The notes under the pieces are model-generated. The model was not told where the DNA came from. It was given only the letters and a program-made list of their open reading frames with translations, and searched no databases. Positions 9,334 to 18,756 of a stretch of DNA of 55,760 nucleotides are shown here, in pieces (the first letter of the stretch is position 1; every line of letters begins with the position of its first letter). Source of the stretch: Candidatus Binataceae bacterium (GTDB taxonomy: Bacteria > Desulfobacterota > Binatia > Binatales > Binataceae). The stretch is taken from positions 1 through 55,760 of the forward strand of contig DASXMJ010000205.1 of assembly GCA_036495685.1 (NCBI GenBank). The letters run 5' to 3'. A program made the position numbers and the translations under genes.

Positions 9334-9621
9334 GTGGCAGACGACGCAATCCAGCTGGAAGTGGACCTCGATGGAGCGCATCACACGCTCGCATGCGGCC
9401 GTAACGAACCTTTGCTGACTGCCATGCTACGGCTGGGGCTGAAAGCCCCTCATTCATGCCGGATGGGCGAATGCGGCACGTGCATGTGCACCTTGCTGGA
9501 GGGCAAGGTGCATCTGCGCAACAACGAAGTGCTCGCCCCCGACGATCTCGCACAGGGCTGGATACTCGCGTGCCAGGCGATCGCGGACACCCGGACCGTC
9601 AAAGTCAAGTTTCCGGACTGA
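9334..9621 (+). CDS. Plant-type [2Fe-2S] ferredoxin
   Basis: A 95-residue ferredoxin whose cluster ligands are C42, C47, C50 and C80 (C-x4-C-x2-C-x29-C). It resembles the C-terminal ferredoxin domain of KshB-type reductases but lacks the FAD/NAD reductase part. It begins with GTG at 9334, 12 bases after the SDR, and is the last gene of the operon. It is the obvious electron carrier for the Rieske oxygenase truncated at the left edge. A ferredoxin reductase must be encoded elsewhere. The family call is secure; the partner is inferred from context. Confidence 0.88.
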   Translation: MADDAIQLEVDLDGAHHTLACGRNEPLLTAMLRLGLKAPHSCRMGECGTCMCTLLEGKVHLRNNEVLAPDDLAQGWILACQAIADTRTVKVKFPD

Positions 9622-9783
9622 ACTTTGCGTGTTACCTCCGGGCGAAGCGCCGAGCCAGCCTGGTTGTTCGCCTTGAGGCACGAAGGAGCGCGCCCGTCGC
9701 GCAAAGCACCCGGCATCGTTTGATGCTCCGCGCGCATTCCCCCTCGAATCGCAAGGACACGACCAGCACGGATTTCTGTTCTG

Positions 9784-10605
9784 TTATCCGTTCTGCAGAA
9801 AATCCACGCAGGTACGGTTGAACAGTTCGCGATGTTCGACCATCACCCAGTGGCCGCAGCGGTTAAGTAGCAGCACGCGGGCCTGCGGGCAGCGCTCGAC
9901 GATTTTGGTTGCGCCGCTAACGGGATTGAAGCGGTCGTTGGTCCCCCAGAAGCCGAGCACCGGGCACTTCACCTCGGCGAGCCTCTCCTCCATGTTCGGC
10001 ACGCGCATGGTGGTCAACACCGTGCGTGGCTGATCCGCACATACGCCCACGCGCTCCCGGAGCAGCTGGTCGGAGATGAGCGTCGGGTCGTGAAGTTGCA
10101 GGGTCAAAAGCCGGCGCATCGCATCCATGTCCATCGGCCCCGCGGTGAACACCTGGATCATCTTCTGGATGCCTTCCATCTGGAGATAGGTCGGCAATTC
10201 CTCCAATCCGCCGGGAGCCATCAGGATCAGCTTGCTGACGGTCTCCGGATGGTCGAGCGTGTACTTGAGGGCGATCGCGCCGCCGAGCGAATTGCCGAGC
10301 AGGATGCAGCGGTCAAATTCCAGCTTGGTGATCAGGCCGTGCACAGCCTCGACGAAAAAGTCGAGAACGTACGCCGCGTCTTCCGGTTTTGAAGAAAGAC
10401 CGAAGCCCGGAAGATCGGGAACGATCGCGCGAAACCCGCTCTTGGCGAACACGAGGTAGTTGCCTTTGAAGTTGCTGTAGCCACTGGCTCCCGGTCCGCT
10501 GCCGTGGAGGAACACTATGGGCTCGCCCGTTCCGGCCTCGTGATAGTGGAGCGTCATGCCGGCCCTGATGCTGCAATACTTACCTTCGGGAATAGGGGTG
10601 GCCAT
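9784..10605 (-). CDS. HsaD/BphD-like alpha/beta hydrolase (meta-cleavage product hydrolase type)
   Basis: A 273-residue alpha/beta hydrolase of the C-C bond hydrolase group, which cleaves ring-opened dienoates in aromatic and steroid degradation. The oxyanion-loop motif HGSGPGASGYSNF (from H34) is diagnostic of this group. The nucleophile is S106 in GNSLGG, the acid D224 in GTNDRF and the base H252 in CGHW. The frame is open to 10641, but ATG 10605 (MATPIPEGKY) gives the family-like N-terminus. It runs convergently toward the ferredoxin gene. It fits the lower step of the pathway suggested by the HsaA-like gene, although no extradiol dioxygenase (HsaC) is present to supply its substrate. Confidence 0.8.
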   Translation of the reverse strand: MATPIPEGKYCSIRAGMTLHYHEAGTGEPIVFLHGSGPGASGYSNFKGNYLVFAKSGFRAIVPDLPGFGLSSKPEDAAYVLDFFVEAVHGLITKLEFDRCILLGNSLGGAIALKYTLDHPETVSKLILMAPGGLEELPTYLQMEGIQKMIQVFTAGPMDMDAMRRLLTLQLHDPTLISDQLLRERVGVCADQPRTVLTTMRVPNMEERLAEVKCPVLGFWGTNDRFNPVSGATKIVERCPQARVLLLNRCGHWVMVEHRELFNRTCVDFLQNG

Positions 10606-10884
10606 GGCGACGATCCTCAGGGGAACGCAGCGGTCGTGCATCGTCTAATCAGACTATCGGCATTGTGCGTGCTAGGCGTTCGGTTGCGCGCCTCAACCTG
10701 AGCCGTGAGTTTTGTGGCCGGCGGCCGACGGGGAACCAGAAACACCTCCTTGCCTTTTTCTGAAATGCCTTCTTTCCCTGGTTCCTTCCGGGGAAGGGTT
10801 TAAGTTGATGCGCAAACCACCGCACTCTTTTCTGCTTGCCAATTTGCGCTGGTCGATCGACATTGCGGATAGCGAGGAATACCC

Positions 10885-11904
10885 ATGGCTACCAACGAAC
10901 GCGAAGTGTGGCTGGCTCAGGTAACCGAACCGATACTCGAGCCAGACCTGCCAATCGTCGATCCTCATCATCACCTGTGGGATTTTCCCACCAACCGCTA
11001 TTTCCTCGATGAACTCCTGCGCGATACCGGCTCCGGTCATCGCGTGACCGCCACGGTGTTCGTCGAGTGCGGCTCGATGTACCGCGGCGATGGTCCCCAG
11101 GCGCTCAAGCCAATCGGTGAGACGGAGTTCGTCAATGGAATCGCCGCGCAGAGCGCCAGTGGTCGCTATGGCGATACGCGCGCATGCCTGGGCATCGTCA
11201 GCTTCGCGGACCTAAGCCTGGGTGCCGAAGTCGAACCGGTCCTGCAGGCACACATCGCGGCATCGCCCCGCTTTCGTGGAATCCGCCACGCTGCCGCATT
11301 CGACAAAAGCTCGGACATCCGCAGGTCGCACACCAGTCCTCCTCCTGACCTGTACGGGGAAAAGAACTTTCGCGAGGGCTTCAAGAAGCTCGGAGAGCTG
11401 GGGCTCAGCTTCGATGCATGGAATTACCATCACCAGATTCCGTCGCTGACGGAACTGGCGCGCGTTTTTCCCAACGTCACCATCGTTCTCGATCACTTCG
11501 GCGGTCCGCTCGGCATCGGGCCGTACGAAGGCAAACGCGCGGAGATCTTCGCTCAGTGGAAGAAAGACATCGCCGAGTTGGCGAAGTGTCCCAACGTCGT
11601 CGCCAAACTCGGCGGTATCAACATGCCGGTCAACGGCTACGGATGGCACAAGCGGCCGAAACCGGCGACCTCGGACGAGCTGGTGGAAGCGACGCGCGAC
11701 TACTATTTGTACTCGATCGACAAGTTCGGCCCACAGCGCTGCTTGTTCGAGAGTAATTTTCCGGTCGACAAGGCCTCGTGCTCGTACGCGGTGTTATGGA
11801 ACGCGTTCAAGAAGATGGCGGCCGGTTTCAGCGTCGAAGAGAAGGCCGCATTGTTTTACGGAACGGCAGCCAAGGCATATCGACTTCCGCTCGCCGCGAA
11901 CTGA
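10885..11904 (+). CDS. Amidohydrolase_2-family metal-dependent hydrolase
   Basis: A 339-residue TIM-barrel hydrolase of the amidohydrolase-2 family, which includes 2-pyrone-4,6-dicarboxylate lactonase- and L-fuconolactonase-like enzymes. The first metal motif is VDPHHHLWDF (H28-H30). Later strands contribute the NYHHQI segment, the VLDHFGGP segment with its His, and ESNFPVD near the C-terminus with the final Asp. Probable role: hydrolysis of a lactone or C-C/C-N bond in a catabolic pathway. The substrate cannot be deduced. ATG 10885 is preceded by GAGGAA. The gene stands alone between the convergent HsaD-like gene region and the transglutaminase cluster. Confidence 0.8.
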   Translation: MATNEREVWLAQVTEPILEPDLPIVDPHHHLWDFPTNRYFLDELLRDTGSGHRVTATVFVECGSMYRGDGPQALKPIGETEFVNGIAAQSASGRYGDTRACLGIVSFADLSLGAEVEPVLQAHIAASPRFRGIRHAAAFDKSSDIRRSHTSPPPDLYGEKNFREGFKKLGELGLSFDAWNYHHQIPSLTELARVFPNVTIVLDHFGGPLGIGPYEGKRAEIFAQWKKDIAELAKCPNVVAKLGGINMPVNGYGWHKRPKPATSDELVEATRDYYLYSIDKFGPQRCLFESNFPVDKASCSYAVLWNAFKKMAAGFSVEEKAALFYGTAAKAYRLPLAAN

Positions 11905-11960
11905 CTGCTCGCTTTCTAAGCCTTGCCCTTTCCGAGGAGGGTCATCGACAAAAAAGTAAT

Positions 11961-12839
11961 TCAGTTCGAGAGCAACAGCGAGGAAGTTGGCGTCACCAGC
12001 ACTTCCACCGCGATCTTCTGCTCGCCGCCACCAAGAGCCACCCCCCTCACCGGGGGGACATCTGAATAGTCGCGCCCCCATCCGAGGGTGATGTGCTTGC
12101 TGGACGGCATCAGGTTGTTGGTCGGGTCGAAGTCCAGCCATCCAAAGCGCGGACAGTACACCGACACCCAGGCGTGTGAAGCGCCCGTGCCGACCGAATC
12201 TGCGCCGTTCTGCAGATATCCGCTGACGTAGCGTGCCGGCAGCCCCAGAGAACGCAGGCACGCGATCATGACGTGCGCAAAGTCCTGGCACACGCCCTGG
12301 CGCGCCCGCAGGGCATCACCGACCGGGGTCGTCACCGTGGTTGCGGCGGTGTTGTACTTGAAATCGGCGTGGATGCGCCTGCACAGATCGAGCGCGCCCT
12401 CGAGCACGGGTATGTCCGCCGGAAACGACGGTTTTCCATACTCGGCGAACTCGGGGAGGCACGCGACCCGCGGGGATTCGAACACAAACTGAAACGCCCC
12501 GAAGGCGTCTTCGCTGTCGTGCCGGTTGACCGCTGCGCGCACCTGCTCCCACGGCGGAGTGAGGCCCGGATGAATCGGCTCGAAATCGCGCGTCTCGACG
12601 ATGCTCTGCGAAGTAATCTTGAGTCCGCGATGCGGCTGCTGCACCGAAAAGGCTGCAACCGCGTTGCCGAAGAAATCCGTTCGCAGAAGTGCGGAGTCCG
12701 GTTCCGGATCGATGATCAATTCGTGTGCGACCAGGTTCTGGCCGGGTGAGCTGCGGGGCGAGAGCCGCGCTTCCGTATAGCAGATCGAAACCGTATCCGC
12801 GTACGAGTAGGTCGTCGTATGAGTCGCCCGCAGAATCAT
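11961..12839 (-). CDS. Transglutaminase-like cysteine peptidase (small)
   Basis: A 292-residue protein with an N-terminal bacterial-transglutaminase beta domain (about 1-90) and a transglutaminase core. The catalytic triad is C184 (GVCQDFAH), H222 (ASHAW) and D237 (DFDPTNN). Such proteins usually act as peptidases. The start was set at ATG 12839: it overlaps the stop of the ATP-grasp/alpha-E gene as ATGA and gives the family N-terminus MILRATHTTTYSY. The longer open frame upstream is antisense-type shadow over the neighbour. It is the last gene of a three-gene cluster whose families (transglutaminase, permuted ATP-grasp, alpha-E, DUF2126) recur together and were proposed by comparative genomics to make and cut peptide linkages. 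Confidence 0.88.
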   Translation of the reverse strand: MILRATHTTTYSYADTVSICYTEARLSPRSSPGQNLVAHELIIDPEPDSALLRTDFFGNAVAAFSVQQPHRGLKITSQSIVETRDFEPIHPGLTPPWEQVRAAVNRHDSEDAFGAFQFVFESPRVACLPEFAEYGKPSFPADIPVLEGALDLCRRIHADFKYNTAATTVTTPVGDALRARQGVCQDFAHVMIACLRSLGLPARYVSGYLQNGADSVGTGASHAWVSVYCPRFGWLDFDPTNNLMPSSKHITLGWGRDYSDVPPVRGVALGGGEQKIAVEVLVTPTSSLLLSN

Positions 12840-15400
12840 GAGGCCGCCATCTGCCGCGAGGCGATGGTGTGATCGAAGTAATCGCACGTGATGGTTTCTG
12901 ACAGCGAACGCAGTCCATCCGCGAGTGAAACCAGCAGCGCTTCCGCATCGCCTCGCTCTCCCGCCTGGTTGCGATTCATCAACTCCGCGGCCTCCGCCAG
13001 TTCCACCGCCGAGAGCACCTTCACCACGATGCGCCATTCCGGGGACATCCGCGCGCTGGTCGTACGCTTGGGGAGCTCCTCGACGTATGCGCGCAGATGC
13101 TCGAGCTGGAACGCGACCGATCGCGGGTTCGCTTCGTCGAGCAGCAGCAGGTCGAGCACCAGGTCCGGCTGCGTGGAGGTCAGGTAGCGCGAGCGGTAGG
13201 TCAGCGAGCTGTCCGCTATCTCCAGCATCGCCATCAGGGCGCCGCTCTCGTCGCCGGTCTTCGCGCTGAACCCGTTGTGCAGCATCTCGACCATCTGCAA
13301 CGCGCGCTCGAGGCGCCGCCCGATTTCGAGAAAGCGCCATCCGTCGCCGCGCGTCATGCTTTCCATCACCAGGCCGCCAAAGGCCGACAGCGTCGCGATC
13401 GCATCGTCGAGCAGATTCAGCGCGCGGCCGCTTCGCAGCGGTTCGCGGGGCTGCGCGCGGCTGAACTGGCGATCGAACCGGTTCAGAATTCGCCACGCGT
13501 CCACGGAGAAACGATCGCGTAACAGGTAGGCGACGCGACGCAATTGCTCGAGCGTCCATCCGAGGCTGGTCTTCTCGCTCGAATCATGAATCATCGCGAC
13601 AATCTCACGTTCCAGCACCAGGTCGCGATCCGATGACGGCCGGCCGTTGCTCGATGCAGCCTCGGCGGGCAGATGCCCGAGCGCAGCCAGGATTCTCACG
13701 CTCGTGTTGATGCCGGCGGCGCTGGCGCTGTCGGATTCCTGGCTGATGCGGGAGAGGATGGCGCGGGTGATTCGCACCGCGAACTCGACTCGCTCGACGT
13801 AGCGACCGAGCCAGAAAAGATTGTCCGCGACGCGGCTCGGCAATTCAAAAGTGGCGCGGCTGACCTGCAACGGAACGGCTGACGGGGGCATGAGCGTGGT
13901 CTGCGAGGCGGGACCGTCGCCCAGCACCCAGGTGTCCTTGCTGCCGCCGCCGTGCTGCATGGAGGCGACCAGGCTGTCGAGCGAGGAGGTCACGCGCGTG
14001 AGTCCTCCCGGCATCAGGACATAAGAACCGCCGCTGGCAGACAGGTAGACCCGCAGCACCATATGGCGCGGTTCCATCTCACCCTCTTCCAAAACCGGAA
14101 CCGTGGACAGCGCGACCTGCTCCTGCGCGACATAATCTGCCGGCGAGCGGTGAATCTCTTCGATTAGTTGCTCGCGGCGTGCCGCTGACAGGCGCGCGCC
14201 AAAAAGCGGCTGGCGGCGCGATTCGGAGAGAGTCGGCTTGATGACGAGGCGCCACAGATTTTCGGACACGTACGAAAGCGCATCTTCATCGCCGCACCAC
14301 CACGTCGCCACGGTCGGCATCTTCAGCTCTTCACCCAGGATGTGCCGGCAGAGGCTAGGCAGGAACGCGGCATGGGCGGGCGATTCCAGCAATCCCGAGC
14401 CGAGAGCATTGGCGATCGCAACGTTACCCGCGCGTACCGCCTGCACGAGACCGGGCACGCCGAGCACCGAGTCTTCACGCAGCTCCGCGGGATCGCAGAA
14501 GCTGTCGTCCTGGCGGCGCACGATGACATCGACCGGCAGCAGGCCGCCCAGGGTTTTCAGGAACACCGACTGGCCGCGAATCGTCAGATCTGCGCCCTCG
14601 ACCAGGGTGAAGCCGAGATAGCGCGCCAGGAATGCGTGCTCGAAATAGGTTTCGTTGTACGGGCCGGGAGTCAGCAGCACGACGCGCGGGTTGTCGCGAT
14701 GGTGCGGTGCCAGGTCGCGCAACATGTTGCGATACGACTGAAAGTAGTCGGCGAGCCTGCGCACGTGCGTGGCGCGAAATACGTCGGGAAGCACGCGCTG
14801 AGACACCAGGCGATTTTCCAGCGCGTAGCCGGCGCCAGACGGTGCCTGGGTACGGTCGGCGATTACCCACCATTGCCCATCCGGCGAACGCGCGAGATCG
14901 GCGCAATAGTTGTGAAGATAGATTCCCTGCGACGCAGGCACATCGCAGCAGGGGCGCAGAAAATTCGGATGACGGAACACCAGCTCGGGCGGGAAGATGC
15001 CGTCGCGCATGAGGCGCTGCGCGCCATAGATATCAGCGAGGATCGCATTGAGAAGCGTCGCCCGCTGGCGCATCGCACCTTCGATCGCAATCCATTCGCG
15101 GGGCTCGATAACCAGCGGAATCGGATCGAGTGGCCAGGGGCGATCTGTGCTACGCGGATCTTCGTAGACATTGTAGGTGACGCCGTTGTCGCGGATAAGC
15201 CGGCGTCCTTCCTGCCATCGCCCGGCCAACCCGTCAGCGCCCATCGCCGCGACCGATTCAATCAGCGTGCGCCAGTGCGACCGTACCTGCGCATCGTCCG
15301 CCAGCATTTCATCGAAGAAGCCGGCGCTCGGACGATAGGGCCATCCCGAAGAGGTGTCCCCGCGGGCGCCCGGATTCACGGGATGAAACTGCTGGGCCAC
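12836..15400 (-). CDS. Circularly permuted ATP-grasp fused to alpha-E domain
   Basis: An 854-residue fusion. Residues about 80-500 match the circularly permuted ATP-grasp family (DUF404/407), with VTYNVYEDPRS, LHNYCADLARSPDGQWWVI, LTPGPYNETYFEHAFLAR and VIVRRQDDSFCDPAELRED as recognisable blocks. Residues about 518-850 form the all-helical alpha-E domain (DUF403), opening with ELPSRVADNLFWLGRYVER. In many genomes these are two adjacent genes; here they are one polypeptide. ATP-grasp enzymes ligate a carboxylate to an amine through an acyl phosphate. The co-occurring transglutaminases suggest a peptide-tag ligation/removal system, for which no substrate is known. It is flanked by the DUF2126 gene upstream and the small transglutaminase downstream. 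Confidence 0.9.
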   Translation of the reverse strand: MAQQFHPVNPGARGDTSSGWPYRPSAGFFDEMLADDAQVRSHWRTLIESVAAMGADGLAGRWQEGRRLIRDNGVTYNVYEDPRSTDRPWPLDPIPLVIEPREWIAIEGAMRQRATLLNAILADIYGAQRLMRDGIFPPELVFRHPNFLRPCCDVPASQGIYLHNYCADLARSPDGQWWVIADRTQAPSGAGYALENRLVSQRVLPDVFRATHVRRLADYFQSYRNMLRDLAPHHRDNPRVVLLTPGPYNETYFEHAFLARYLGFTLVEGADLTIRGQSVFLKTLGGLLPVDVIVRRQDDSFCDPAELREDSVLGVPGLVQAVRAGNVAIANALGSGLLESPAHAAFLPSLCRHILGEELKMPTVATWWCGDEDALSYVSENLWRLVIKPTLSESRRQPLFGARLSAARREQLIEEIHRSPADYVAQEQVALSTVPVLEEGEMEPRHMVLRVYLSASGGSYVLMPGGLTRVTSSLDSLVASMQHGGGSKDTWVLGDGPASQTTLMPPSAVPLQVSRATFELPSRVADNLFWLGRYVERVEFAVRITRAILSRISQESDSASAAGINTSVRILAALGHLPAEAASSNGRPSSDRDLVLEREIVAMIHDSSEKTSLGWTLEQLRRVAYLLRDRFSVDAWRILNRFDRQFSRAQPREPLRSGRALNLLDDAIATLSAFGGLVMESMTRGDGWRFLEIGRRLERALQMVEMLHNGFSAKTGDESGALMAMLEIADSSLTYRSRYLTSTQPDLVLDLLLLDEANPRSVAFQLEHLRAYVEELPKRTTSARMSPEWRIVVKVLSAVELAEAAELMNRNQAGERGDAEALLVSLADGLRSLSETITCDYFDHTIASRQMAAS

Positions 15401-15432
15401 TCTATCGAGAATAGCTGAGACGGAGCGCGCCG

Positions 15433-18400
15433 CTAATAGCTATCCGGCGCGGAAAGGACCTGCGCGCGACGCAGATCCAAGGTCATTGGAAACTGGGCGT
15501 TCATTTCCCGCGCCGGCGTTCTCACCGGGCCGGGAGTATGGCCGAATGGAAAGAACCGCGCGGCGCGGCGCGCTTCAGCCTCGTTGGCGTTGACCGGAAG
15601 GGCTTCATAGTGGCGGCCGCCCGGATGGGCTACATGGTAGGTGCATCCCCCGATTGAGCGTCCGGTCCACGTGTCGAGCACATCGAAAACCAGCGGGGTA
15701 TGCACCGGGATAGTGGGATGCAGGCATGAGGGCGGTTGCCACGCGCGATAGCGCACGCCGCAAACCCATTCGCCGCGCACCCCCGTTGAATGTAACGGCA
15801 GGCGGCGTCCGTTGCAGGTCAGGACATAGCGATCGCCACTGAGGCCATCGACCTTTATCTGGATGCGCTCGACCGATGAATCGACGTAGCGCGCGGTGGC
15901 GCCGCCGGCCGGTTCTTCGCCGAGGACGTACCAGGGCTCGGTCGCCTCTCGTAGCTCCAGTTCGATGCCTGAATAACTGACGCGGCCGAACACCGGGTAG
16001 CGAAACTCGAAGTGCGGCGCGAACCAGTCGCCGTCGAACGGATAGCCCGCGCGGCAGAGATCATCGAGTACGCCACGGAAATCGTTCGCCACAAAGTAGG
16101 GCAGCATGAAGCGATCGTGAAGCTGCGTGCCCCAATCGGTCGGCGGCATCCGGTAGGGTTCACGCCAGAACCACGCAACCAGCGCGCGGACGAGCAGCTG
16201 CTGGACCAGGCTCATGCGCGGATGCGGCGGCATTTCGAATCCGCGCATCTCCAGCAATCCCATTCGTCCGGTTGCGGAATCGGGCGAGTAGAGTTTGTCG
16301 ATGCAGAATTCCGCGCGATGGGTGTTGCCAGTTACATCCACCAGGATGTGGCGGAAAATCCGGTCCACCAGCCACGGCGGACAGTACGCGTCGCCGTTGT
16401 TCGGAATCTGGCTGAAGGCGATCTCGAGTTCGTAGATGCTGTCCATGCGCGACTCATCGATACGCGGCGCCTGACTGGTCGGTCCGATGAACATGCCGGA
16501 GAACATGTAGGAAAGAGACGGATGATTTATCCAGTAGCCGAGCATGCTGCGGAGGAGATCCGGCCGCCTGAGAAACGGACTGTCGGCGGGTGTCGCTCCG
16601 CCGAGCGCGAAATGATTTCCGCCGCCGGTGCCTGCGTGACGGCCATCGAGCTGGAATTTTTCGGTGCCGAGCCGGCACGCACGCGCATCCTCGTACAGCG
16701 CGGTAACGATCTGCGACAGTTCAGTCCAGTCGCGCGCGGGATGAACGTTCACCTCGATAACTCCGGGATCGGGAGTGACTGACAAGCGGTTTATCCGGTA
16801 ATCGGGCGGCGGCGGATACCCCTCGATCGCCACGGGGTTCTTCAGGTAGGCAGCAGTATCTTCGATTGCGGCGAGCAGGTCGATGTAGTCCTCCGTCGAG
16901 CTGAGCGGAAGCATAAACACATGCAGCATTCCGTCGCGCGGCTCAACGCAGAGAGCAGTGCGCACGATCCATGGGGCCGACTGGCCGATTCCGGGTGCGC
17001 GGTCGCGTTCGTCGCCGCGCCGCGATTGCAGCCGGGGATCGGACGGCGAGATGCGCGGCGGCACCGGCAGCGGCGCGCGATTCACCATCGGATCCACCTC
17101 GAAAAGCTGCTGCGCCTCGGACGGCGCCACCCATGGCAGGCTGGGCAGCGGCAAGCGCAGCCCGACCGGGGAATCACCAGGCAGCAGATATAGATGTTGC
17201 CCGCGGAGCATCCATAGTCCCGTCTGCCATTCGGGTCCGCTCTTGCCCCATCCGCGTTGCAGCGGCAGCACGTAGCCGATGGGAGTATTCAGGCCGCGAT
17301 CGAAGACGCGGCGCACACGTTCGCGCTCAGCCGAGTCTTCGAGATGGTTTTCAACCGGGTCGACGTTGATCGGCAGTTGGCGCTCGCGCTGGAGATAGTA
17401 GAACGGATCTTCGAACGCGGCATTGGCGTAAGCCGGATCGACGCCGAGCCGCCGCGCGAGTGTTTCCGCAAACCGCTGCGCATCGAGCGGACCGAACGAA
17501 GTACTGTCTTCGATGCGCGCGATAAGCGCGCGGTCGTGCCACATCGGCGCGCCGTCTTTTCGCCAGTAGCAATTCAGCGCCCAGCGCGGAACCTGCTCGC
17601 CCGGATACCACTTGCCCTGCCCGTAATGCAGCAGTCCGCCCGGCGCAAAGCGATCGCAAAGGCGTGCAAGAAGCTGCTCGCTTAGCCTGCGCTTCTCGGG
17701 ACCGAGCGCAGCGATGTTCCATTCGGTGCCGTCCATGTCGTCGATCGAGACGAACGTCGGCTCACCACCCATCGTCAGGCGAATATCGCCCGCCGCTATC
17801 TCGCGATCGATCTGAAACCCGAGCGCGTAGATGCGAGCCCATTGATCTTCGGTGTAGGGCAATGTCACGCGCGGGTCTTCGTGCACGCGCGTCACTGTCA
17901 TTTCGTGGGAGAACTCGACCTCGCACGGACCGACCATACCAGTGATCGGCGCGGCCGATGACGGTTCTGGACTTGTCGCCAGCGGAATGTGGCCTTCGCC
18001 CGCGAACAGGCCCGAAGTGGGATCGAGACCGATCCATCCCGCGCCCGGCAGGTAAACTTCAGTCCATGCGTGAAGGTCAGTGAAATCCCCCGCGGGCCCT
18101 TCCGGACCCTCGAGCGGTTTCACGTCGGGCTTGAGCTGGATGAGATAGCCGGAGACGAAGCGTGCCGCGAGTCCGAGATTGCGCAGAATCTCTGCGAGCA
18201 GCCATGCGCTGTCACGGCACGACCCGTTGGCCAGCGAGAGCGTTTCCTCGCATGATTGCACGCCGGGTTCCAGCCGAATGACGTATTTGATTGCGTGCTG
18301 CAGCCGCTGATTCAGATCGACCAGGAAATCGTTGGTGCGACGCTCGGCCATGTCGATGCCGGCGAGGAACGCGCGCATTCTTGGACCGGCGGGCAAGGGC

Positions 18401-18756
18401 TCGAGAAACGGCGCCAACTCTTTGCGCAGCTTCGCCTCATATGAGAACGGAAAGCATTCGGCGGAGGTCTCCAGGAAAAAATCGAAGGGGTTGATCACGG
18501 ACATCTCCGCGATCAAATCCACTTCCACCGAAAAGAGGCGCGTGGGATTCGGAAAGAGCAGGCGCGCGAGATAGTTGCTCTGCGGGTCCTGCTGCCAGTT
18601 GATGAAGTGATCGCGCGGTTCGATCTTCAGCGAGTATGCGGAAATCCGCGTGCGGCAATGCGGCGCGGGGCGCAGGCGCACGGTCTGCGGTGAGAGCGTC
18701 ACAAGACGGTCGTAGCGATATTCCGTCTTGTGATGGAGCGCGACTCGAATTGGCAT
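15433..18756 (-). CDS. DUF2126 transglutaminase-family protein
   Basis: A 1107-residue protein. The N-terminal transglutaminase beta domain (about 1-90) begins IRVALHHKTEYRYD. A transglutaminase core follows with C180 (NGSCRDSAW), H229 (DLHAW) and D245 (GLDPTSG). The remaining roughly 800 residues form DUF2126, including LTMGGEPTFVSIDD, the DGRHAGTGGGNHFALGGA block and RMGLLEMRGFEMPPHPRM. DUF2126 was noted by comparative genomics as resembling glutamine-synthetase/amidoligase-type catalytic folds, so the protein may join ligase and peptidase functions. It is the first gene of the minus-strand cluster, 32 bases before the ATP-grasp/alpha-E gene. Length is as expected for the family. Confidence 0.9.
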   Translation of the reverse strand: MPIRVALHHKTEYRYDRLVTLSPQTVRLRPAPHCRTRISAYSLKIEPRDHFINWQQDPQSNYLARLLFPNPTRLFSVEVDLIAEMSVINPFDFFLETSAECFPFSYEAKLRKELAPFLEPLPAGPRMRAFLAGIDMAERRTNDFLVDLNQRLQHAIKYVIRLEPGVQSCEETLSLANGSCRDSAWLLAEILRNLGLAARFVSGYLIQLKPDVKPLEGPEGPAGDFTDLHAWTEVYLPGAGWIGLDPTSGLFAGEGHIPLATSPEPSSAAPITGMVGPCEVEFSHEMTVTRVHEDPRVTLPYTEDQWARIYALGFQIDREIAAGDIRLTMGGEPTFVSIDDMDGTEWNIAALGPEKRRLSEQLLARLCDRFAPGGLLHYGQGKWYPGEQVPRWALNCYWRKDGAPMWHDRALIARIEDSTSFGPLDAQRFAETLARRLGVDPAYANAAFEDPFYYLQRERQLPINVDPVENHLEDSAERERVRRVFDRGLNTPIGYVLPLQRGWGKSGPEWQTGLWMLRGQHLYLLPGDSPVGLRLPLPSLPWVAPSEAQQLFEVDPMVNRAPLPVPPRISPSDPRLQSRRGDERDRAPGIGQSAPWIVRTALCVEPRDGMLHVFMLPLSSTEDYIDLLAAIEDTAAYLKNPVAIEGYPPPPDYRINRLSVTPDPGVIEVNVHPARDWTELSQIVTALYEDARACRLGTEKFQLDGRHAGTGGGNHFALGGATPADSPFLRRPDLLRSMLGYWINHPSLSYMFSGMFIGPTSQAPRIDESRMDSIYELEIAFSQIPNNGDAYCPPWLVDRIFRHILVDVTGNTHRAEFCIDKLYSPDSATGRMGLLEMRGFEMPPHPRMSLVQQLLVRALVAWFWREPYRMPPTDWGTQLHDRFMLPYFVANDFRGVLDDLCRAGYPFDGDWFAPHFEFRYPVFGRVSYSGIELELREATEPWYVLGEEPAGGATARYVDSSVERIQIKVDGLSGDRYVLTCNGRRLPLHSTGVRGEWVCGVRYRAWQPPSCLHPTIPVHTPLVFDVLDTWTGRSIGGCTYHVAHPGGRHYEALPVNANEAEARRAARFFPFGHTPGPVRTPAREMNAQFPMTLDLRRAQVLSAPDSY

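Noticed and set aside
12840..13559. 240-codon upstream extension of the small transglutaminase frame
   Set aside because: It lies entirely within the ATP-grasp/alpha-E gene in another frame on the same strand and has no family similarity; the ATGA-coupled start at 12839 is far better.
14342..15418. 358-codon plus-strand frame opposite the ATP-grasp gene
   Set aside because: Antisense shadow; the composition follows the complementary coding strand and no domain is seen.
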